Origin: JACWAE01 sp963847595
GTDB lineage: Bacteria; Chloroflexota; Dehalococcoidia; SZUA-161
Reading direction: 5' to 3'
DNA: 64,000 bases
NCBI GenBank assembly: GCA_963847595.1
Contig: CAWKAJ010000001.1
Coordinates: 620,001-684,000 of the forward strand
A model generated the notes under the pieces. It ran no database searches. It was not told the DNA's origin and saw nothing but the letters and a program-made list of their open reading frames with translations. Within the stretch, counting starts at the first letter, position 1; the number at the start of each line of letters is the position of its first letter. Below, piece after piece: positions 59,180-64,000 of this stretch. The position numbers and the translations under genes are program-made.

Positions 59180-59890
59180 CTAAACCCGGGGCGGGCCTTC
59201 GCTCAAAAGCCTGAGCTTGGTCTCATCAAGGATGATTGTCTTGCCGCGGACGGAACGGATGATGCCTCCGTCCTTGAGGCGGCTCATGAACCTGATCGCA
59301 GTCTCGGTGGTGGTCCCTGCCATATCAGCGATCTCCTGACGGGTAAAAGGGAGCGTGGGGCCGAGCTTCGAGGAAAGCATAAGCAGCGTCCGGGCCAAGC
59401 GCTGTTCCACCCTCTCCCCTGCGAAGTCTCTGAGGCGGCCCTGAGCCTCCCTGAGCCGTCCTCCCAGGATGTTGATAATCCTCAGGGCTACCTGAGGATG
59501 GCCGGCGAGGAAAGACAGGAAGTCTTCTCTCTTGATTCCCAGGACTCTGGCCTCAGTTTCTGCCTGGGCCGAGGCTGGATAGGGCTTGTTCTCGAAAACG
59601 GCGACTTCGCCGAATATCTCGCCGGGGCCGAAGAAGGCTATGATAAACTCTTTGCCCGATGAGGAATGCTTTAAGGCCTTCACCTGACCTTCAGCGACAA
59701 TGTAGAACCAGTCGGGGGCATCGCCTTCCCAGAAGATGAACTCGCCGACTGCGAATCTGCGCTCTGTGGCCAAACTAGCTAGTTCAGCGAGCTCAGCGTC
59801 GCTCAATTTGGAGAAGATGAAGGAGAGTCTTATAACCTGGGCTTTAACAATATTCTGCAAATCAATATACCTTTTTCGCTTTGAATTCAA
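59180..59890 (-). CDS. Crp/Fnr-family transcription regulator
   Basis: 236 residues from a TTG at 59890; a TTG ten codons later is an alternative. An N-terminal cyclic-nucleotide-binding-type domain (about 25-140: GEFIFWEGDAPDWFYIVAEG, PGEIFGEVAVFE) is joined by a long helix to a winged helix with TRQEIADMAGTTTETAIRFM and SRLKDGGIIRS. The recognition helix keeps the Glu and Arg (ETAIR) that contact the TGA core in FNR. There are no N-terminal Cys residues, so it does not carry an FNR-type cluster and must sense something else. It probably acts on the operator at 59139. Confidence 0.93.
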   Translation of the reverse strand: MNSKRKRYIDLQNIVKAQVIRLSFIFSKLSDAELAELASLATERRFAVGEFIFWEGDAPDWFYIVAEGQVKALKHSSSGKEFIIAFFGPGEIFGEVAVFENKPYPASAQAETEARVLGIKREDFLSFLAGHPQVALRIINILGGRLREAQGRLRDFAGERVEQRLARTLLMLSSKLGPTLPFTRQEIADMAGTTTETAIRFMSRLKDGGIIRSVRGKTIILDETKLRLLSEGPPRV

Positions 59891-59958
59891 AGACTACAAA
59901 TCCTCTTCCATAGCCAACTGCGAGATCGCCCTCGCATCTAAAATCGCTCCCAGCACGG

Positions 59959-59987
59959 ATGATAAGCTCAGAGCATTCAATCGTCAA
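59959..59987 (-). promoter_or_regulatory. Promoter of the Crp/Fnr regulator
   Basis: Minus strand: TTGACG, 17 bases, TATCAT. Start near 59952, about 60 bases before the TTG start codon. Confidence 0.55.
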
Positions 59988-60013
59988 GCCCTAGGAATTA
60001 GTGGCTTAGACCT

Positions 60014-60042
60014 TTGACATTCGTCGAAGATAGAGCTATTAT
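60014..60042 (+). promoter_or_regulatory. Promoter of the response regulator
   Basis: TTGACA, 17 bases, TATTAT. Start near 60049. This places the upstream in-frame TTG (60014) inside the promoter and supports the ATG at 60077 as the real start. Confidence 0.65.
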
Positions 60043-60076
60043 GTGGAACTGTAACGGCACGCCCGGAGAGACTATT

Positions 60077-60775
60077 ATGAAGCAATTTCGTATACTGGTT
60101 GTAGATGATGAAAAGCGCATCCTTAATTTTCTGAATTCCAAACTTAAGGCTTCCGGCTACGAAGTGTTAACTGCCAATGACGGCCTCGAGGCCCTGGAGC
60201 AGGCTCAGGCTCAGGAGCCCGACCTGGTATTGCTCGATATCCTCATGCCCAAGATGGACGGCTTCGAGACACTCAAAAGGCTGCGCAGCTTTTCGTCAAC
60301 CCCTGTTATCATCCTTAGCGCCAAAGGGGCTGATATCGACAAAATCAAAGGCCTTGGCCTGGGGGCGGATGATTATTTGCCGAAGCCGTTTAACCCGGAT
60401 GAGCTGATGGCCAGGATAGAGGCGGTGAAGCGCCGGATTAAACCTAGCGAGAGGCGCAAGACCTCAGAGCTGCTTTCCCTAGGCGATCTAACCGTCGACT
60501 TCAAAGCGCGCAAAGTCACACTCGGCAAGGAAGAAAAATACCTGACCCGTATCGAATGGCTCTTGCTAAGCGAGCTCGCCAACAATATGGGTCGTCTCAT
60601 GCCTTATGAGGAACTCCTCTCCTTAGTATGGGGGCCAGAGTATCGCGACGATGTTCAGCTTCTCAGAACGTGGATAAGTCGGCTGAGAGCAAAGCTGGAA
60701 AGGAATCCCGACGATCCCCAACTGATTTCCACGGTTCCCAAAGCGGGCTATATCATGAACAGAAATCCCGCTTGA
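60077..60775 (+). CDS. OmpR-family response regulator
   Basis: 232 residues from ATG 60077 (CGGAGAG upstream). A receiver domain (residues 1-115) with D10/D11, phospho-acceptor Asp 54 in LLDILMPK and Lys in LPKPFNP is followed by an OmpR-type winged helix (about 135-230: LTRIEWLLLSELANN, VQLLRTWISRLRAKLE). No sensor kinase is adjacent, so it is an orphan in this window. It is transcribed divergently from the Crp/Fnr regulator. Confidence 0.94.
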   Translation: MKQFRILVVDDEKRILNFLNSKLKASGYEVLTANDGLEALEQAQAQEPDLVLLDILMPKMDGFETLKRLRSFSSTPVIILSAKGADIDKIKGLGLGADDYLPKPFNPDELMARIEAVKRRIKPSERRKTSELLSLGDLTVDFKARKVTLGKEEKYLTRIEWLLLSELANNMGRLMPYEELLSLVWGPEYRDDVQLLRTWISRLRAKLERNPDDPQLISTVPKAGYIMNRNPA

Positions 60776-61027
60776 ACGGAATCAATCGATAGCTTTCACC
60801 CAAGCCTCCCGTGATATTTCAAATCTCCGATAGGGGCTCGCCCCAAAATGTGATAACTTTTTAACCTTTTTTGTCCTCATTTTATGACTTCTTCATCCCT
60901 GCTCGCTATCATGGCTGATGTAGAAATTCATCAGTTATGACCAAGGTGAGTTTGCGGTGAGCACAATTGTTGACCCCATCGACATAAGCTATATGCAATA
61001 AATCTGAGCTAGCAGGAGACTGGAGAG

Positions 61028-61558
61028 ATGCTTCAAGGAAAGCGCATCGCTATTCTGGCTGAAGAAGACTTCGAGGATTCCGAACTTGTCGAACCTCTGA
61101 GGGCGATGAGGGATGTTGGCGCCAGAGTAACTATCGTGGGAAGCGGTTCTCATGAGACCTATAGGGGGAAGAGAGGTAAGGCAAAAATCAAGGTGGATAC
61201 TACTGCCGACAAGGTCAACATCCAGGACTTCGATGCCATCATCATCCCCGGCGGTTATGCTCCTGACAGAATGCGCCTGCACCAGTCCATGATAGATTTA
61301 GTGAAGAAAGCATTCGATTCCGGCAAGGTGGTGGCGGCTGTTTGTCACGGGCCACAGCTACTTATCTCAGCCGATGTCGTGAGAGGACGCCGTGTTACCT
61401 CATGGCCCTCAGTAGCAATAGATTTGAAGAACGCCGGCGCAAACTGGGTTGACGAGCCGGTGGTTCAGGATGGAAAACTCATCACTTCGCGCAAGCCAAG
61501 CGACCTGCCGAGATTCAACAAAGCGATAATAGATGCGCTAAAAGATAGCACAGCCTGA
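61028..61558 (+). CDS. DJ-1/PfpI family protein
   Basis: 176 residues, the size of PfpI-type proteins. The nucleophile elbow AVCHGPQ puts Cys at about 106 with the partner His next to it, and the acidic residue region AEEDFEDSELVEP is near residue 12. DAIIIPGGYAPD is also typical. Members act as peptidases, glyoxalase/deglycases or chaperones; the sequence alone does not separate these. Ribosome site AGGAGACTGGAGAG. Confidence 0.92.
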   Translation: MLQGKRIAILAEEDFEDSELVEPLRAMRDVGARVTIVGSGSHETYRGKRGKAKIKVDTTADKVNIQDFDAIIIPGGYAPDRMRLHQSMIDLVKKAFDSGKVVAAVCHGPQLLISADVVRGRRVTSWPSVAIDLKNAGANWVDEPVVQDGKLITSRKPSDLPRFNKAIIDALKDSTA

Positions 61559-61860
61559 CTTGTAGTAGAAGCAAACGCCCTGGCTATTCGATATCAGTTG
61601 GCTAGCCGGGTCACATTGTGCAAGCCAAACAGTATAGATAACATCGGGGAAAAGTGAGAGGGGAGGTGGTCAGATGCGGTGTCATAGCTGAGACTTACGA
61701 TTTTATGACTGTTTTGGCGTTTGACAAATGAGTGTTGTTGCTGAACCAAGTGGCATCGTGCTTCTGAAATCCGGGAGCCTGTTTTCCTTAGAGCTGTTTT
61801 GGAGTTCCTGCCATGACGTTTAGCAATTCGTCCAGTTTTTTAGCAAACGGGAGAATCGGG
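61559..61860. other. 302-base spacer with nothing recognisable
   Basis: I see no repeat of the families found elsewhere, no RNA gene and no convincing promoter. A TTGACA at 61721 has no matching -10 element. Confidence 0.4.
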
Positions 61861-63337
61861 ATGAAAGCGCGAGGTATCACAACAGAGAGCACAGTATTTG
61901 TAATAATCTCCTTCGAAAGCAGAGACTCGTACTCCATGGCTGGAGGATTGGGGGTCAGGGTAGCGAATTTATCCGAGACCTTAGCAGACATGGGCTTCCC
62001 CGTCCATGTCTTTTTCATAGGCGATCCTAAACTCCCCGGCGAGGAAGTATCTCAGGATGGCAGTCTGGTCCTGCACCGCTGGTGCCAGTGGATAAGCCAG
62101 TATCACCCCAGGGGCGTCTACGATGGTGAGGAGGACAAGCTCAACGACTTCAACCGGTCCCTGCCCGGAGTACGTGGTGGAACATGTCGCAGCGCCGGCC
62201 ATATCCCGGGGCAAGCTGGTGGCAATCCTGGGGGAGGAGTGGCATACTACCGAGGCGATGTGCCGCATCAGCGACCTTCTCCATCAGCGGGGCCTGAGGG
62301 ACAAGGCGATATTATTCTGGAATGCCAACAATACCATGTCTTTCAACCGCATCAACTGGGGGCGGCTTAACTTCACCACCCGACTCACTACAGTCAGCCG
62401 CTACATGAAGCATATCATGTGGGGCATGGGCTTGAACCCACTGGTCATCCCCAACGGCATCCCCAGGAGGCTGCTGGAGCCTGTGGACAGCGAGAAGGTC
62501 CAGCGTCTGAGACAGTGTCTATCCATTGATGGGGGCACGGTGCTGGCCAAGGTGGCCCGCTGGGACCCCGACAAGCGCTGGCACATGGCCGTGGAGTCTG
62601 TCGCCAGGTTGAAGCAGAGAGGCTTGAGGACAGTGCTCCTGGCCAGGGGCGGACTCGAGCCCCACGGGCTGGAGGTGCTGGGCAGGGCCAGGGCATTGGG
62701 ATTGACTGTGTGCGAGGCCAGGACCAGCGAGCCGCCAGAGGCGGGCCTGGAGTCCTATTTCTATGCCCTGCAAAATAGCTGCCAGGCTGACGTTATCGAC
62801 ATCAAGTTCCACCTGCCGCAGGACTTCCTGCGCATCATCTACCGGGCTTCCGACGCAGTGCTGGCGAACAGCGGGCACGAGCCCTTCGGCATAGTCGGAC
62901 TGGAGACCATGGCAGCCGGAGGCATTGCCTTCACCGGCAGCACCGGCGAGGACTACGCCATCCCGTACCACAATGCCTTCGTCCTGGAGACCTCCGACCC
63001 CAGGGAGATAGAGGGCTATCTCATGTACCTCAGGGAGTGCCCTGATGAGAGCGTGAGGATTAGAAGCGAGGCCCGGCGCACAGCCGCGTACTTCACCTGG
63101 GAAGCGGCTGTGGAGAACCTCATCAGCAAGCTGGAGAACCAGGCACGCCTCCAGAGGGCTCTGCTTGAACGCCGCCCATCACCCACCGAATCCAAAGACC
63201 CTAAAGACCCTATAGAGAGAAGGCTGTCAGAGATAGCAGAAGGTAAAATCGACATAATCCAGAGCCTCAGCCATATAAGTCCCCTCGATAAAGATGATGG
63301 AGATGCAGGCCACCGGCTCTCCATAGTTGGATGTTGA
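61861..63337 (+). pseudogene. GT-B glycosyltransferase with a one-base frameshift
   Basis: The N-terminal half runs in one frame from ATG 61861 (GGGAGAATC upstream; ATG 61813 possible): SMAGGLGVRVANLSETLADMG, like glycogen-synthase-type transferases. Near 62164-62166 a CCC run shifts the frame. Reading CC would join DFNRSLPEYVVEHV without a break. The C-terminal half has VIPNGIPRRLLEP, ARWDPDKRWHMAVESVARL and the donor motif NSGHEPFGIVGLETMAAGG. Either a sequencing or assembly slip in the C-run or a true recent inactivation explains it. Intact, the protein would have about 490 residues. Confidence 0.75.
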
Positions 63338-63362
63338 GAATTACAGAAAGGTAAAAACGTTG

Positions 63363-64000
63363 ATGAACATCAATTTCATGATCGGCGGTGAGGCTGGGCA
63401 GGGGGTTCAGTCTGCAGGCCATGTTCTGAGTAAGGTTCTGGCTCGGGGCGGTTACCACGTCTTCGCCGACCAAGACTACGAATCGCGCGTGAGAGGCGGA
63501 GATAGCTTTTTTCGTGTCAGAGCCAGTGATGCTGAAGCCAGAGCTATTTCCGAGTTGGTGGATATATTGGTGGCGCTCGACAAGGAAAGCATAGATTTGC
63601 ATCAGAAGGAGTTGGCAGACCAGGGTATCATAATCTTCGACGCAGATAAGGCCAAGAATATCGGGGCAAATAGCAGCCTACTCCCCGTGCCCTTAGAGCG
63701 GCTGGCGCAGGAAAGCGCCAAAAACAAGCTCATGACAAACACAGTGGCACTCGGGGCAGCTCTCGGCATAGCAAGTTATGACAAGCAGATATTGAGCAAT
63801 GTCATCACGGAGTATTTTGGCGCCGTCGATGTAGGAAAAACCAACGTTGCTGCGGCCATGGCAGGTTATGATTATGTCAAGACAAATTTCAAAAGGGATT
63901 TCAGTCACAAGCTCATCCCCCTTGGCGACGGCAAAAGAATGTTGCTCTCTGGCAACGAGGCCATAGCACTCGGGGCCCTGGCTGCCGGCTGCAAGTTCAT
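63363..64000 (+). CDS. Fused gamma-alpha 2-oxoacid:acceptor oxidoreductase subunit, 5' part, complex 3
   Basis: The gene starts at ATG 63363 (AGAAAGG upstream) and runs off the window end after 212 codons. The first about 185 residues are a gamma domain: MIGGEAGQGVQSAGHVLS, YESRVRGGDSFFRVRAS and NTVALGAALGIA. The alpha domain begins with LLSGNEAIALGALAAGCKF. Gamma-alpha fusions are a common form of this enzyme, with beta encoded next. This is the third such enzyme in the window and the only fused one. Confidence 0.92.
   Translation, partial: MNINFMIGGEAGQGVQSAGHVLSKVLARGGYHVFADQDYESRVRGGDSFFRVRASDAEARAISELVDILVALDKESIDLHQKELADQGIIIFDADKAKNIGANSSLLPVPLERLAQESAKNKLMTNTVALGAALGIASYDKQILSNVITEYFGAVDVGKTNVAAAMAGYDYVKTNFKRDFSHKLIPLGDGKRMLLSGNEAIALGALAAGCKF

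Noticed and set aside
1..64000. tRNA or rRNA genes
   Set aside because: I looked through the larger spacers for cloverleaf-like sequence and rRNA cores and found none I could support by eye.

Overview
The window reads as a piece of a strictly anaerobic bacterial chromosome. It is rich in oxygen-sensitive ferredoxin-linked enzymes (2-oxoacid:ferredoxin oxidoreductases, aldehyde:ferredoxin oxidoreductases, Hdr-type flavin/iron-sulfur proteins, a 2-hydroxyacyl-CoA dehydratase-like pair) and CoA-handling enzymes. It also has a Thr/Pro-linked lipoprotein with WGSSSSDVFAVG repeats, a DUF1059 protein, and very many palindromic intergenic repeats. This combination best fits an uncultured Chloroflexota of the Dehalococcoidia type. 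That is inference from gene content; there is no rRNA or tRNA in the window to confirm it.

Layout. 1-5.1 kb: exported or envelope proteins (metallopeptidase-like fragment, oligopeptide-binding protein, S41 protease, LPG-synthase-like membrane protein). 5.4-9.5 kb (minus): two small proteins and two paralogous acyl-CoA carboxyltransferase subunits. 9.8-23.3 kb (plus): a CoA/2-oxoacid island holding an acetyl-CoA hydrolase-type CoA-transferase, the dehydratase-like pair, two family III CoA-transferases, a three-subunit 2-oxoacid:ferredoxin oxidoreductase, a ThDP decarboxylase-like enzyme, a 2-hydroxyacid dehydrogenase and a ferredoxin. 23.8 kb: repeat lipoprotein. 25.2-29.2 kb (minus): two aldehyde:ferredoxin oxidoreductase paralogues. 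29.7-31.1 kb (minus): an AT-rich accessory cassette with an EVE-like plus PD-(D/E)xK-like fusion. 32.2-39.7 kb (plus): molybdopterin oxidoreductase, four-cluster ferredoxin, a third aldehyde oxidoreductase and a CoA-transferase pair in which one member lacks the catalytic Asp. 39.7-40.8 kb: a dense block of palindromic repeats. 40.8-42.3 kb (minus): an NDP-forming acyl-CoA synthetase subunit. 42.3-43.5 kb: an IS3-family element. 43.5-45.6 kb (minus): a two-gene DNA methyltransferase plus SIR2-domain cassette. 46.4-56.8 kb (plus): a second oxidoreductase (DABC) running directly into an Hdr/Nfn/MvhD electron-transfer cluster. 56.9-59.9 kb (minus): stress and redox proteins with a Crp/Fnr regulator. 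60-64 kb (plus): a response regulator, a PfpI-family protein, a frameshifted glycosyltransferase and the start of a third, fused 2-oxoacid oxidoreductase.

How it fits together. Most genes can be read as oxidising or reducing 2-oxo/2-hydroxy acids and aldehydes at the level of CoA thioesters and ferredoxin, with the Hdr/Nfn-like proteins available to bifurcate or confurcate electrons between ferredoxin, NAD(P)H and a disulfide or other acceptor. Actual substrates cannot be read from the sequence.

The most interesting items are: the autonomous methyltransferase-SIR2 pair with its own promoter, a candidate defence system; the EVE-nuclease fusion; the oxidoreductase-Hdr supercluster with an 1165-residue fusion; a family of intergenic palindromes that keep the frame GTAGGGGC...GCCC while the stem sequence changes; and an FNR-like operator placed exactly at -41.5 of a promoter next to its likely regulator.
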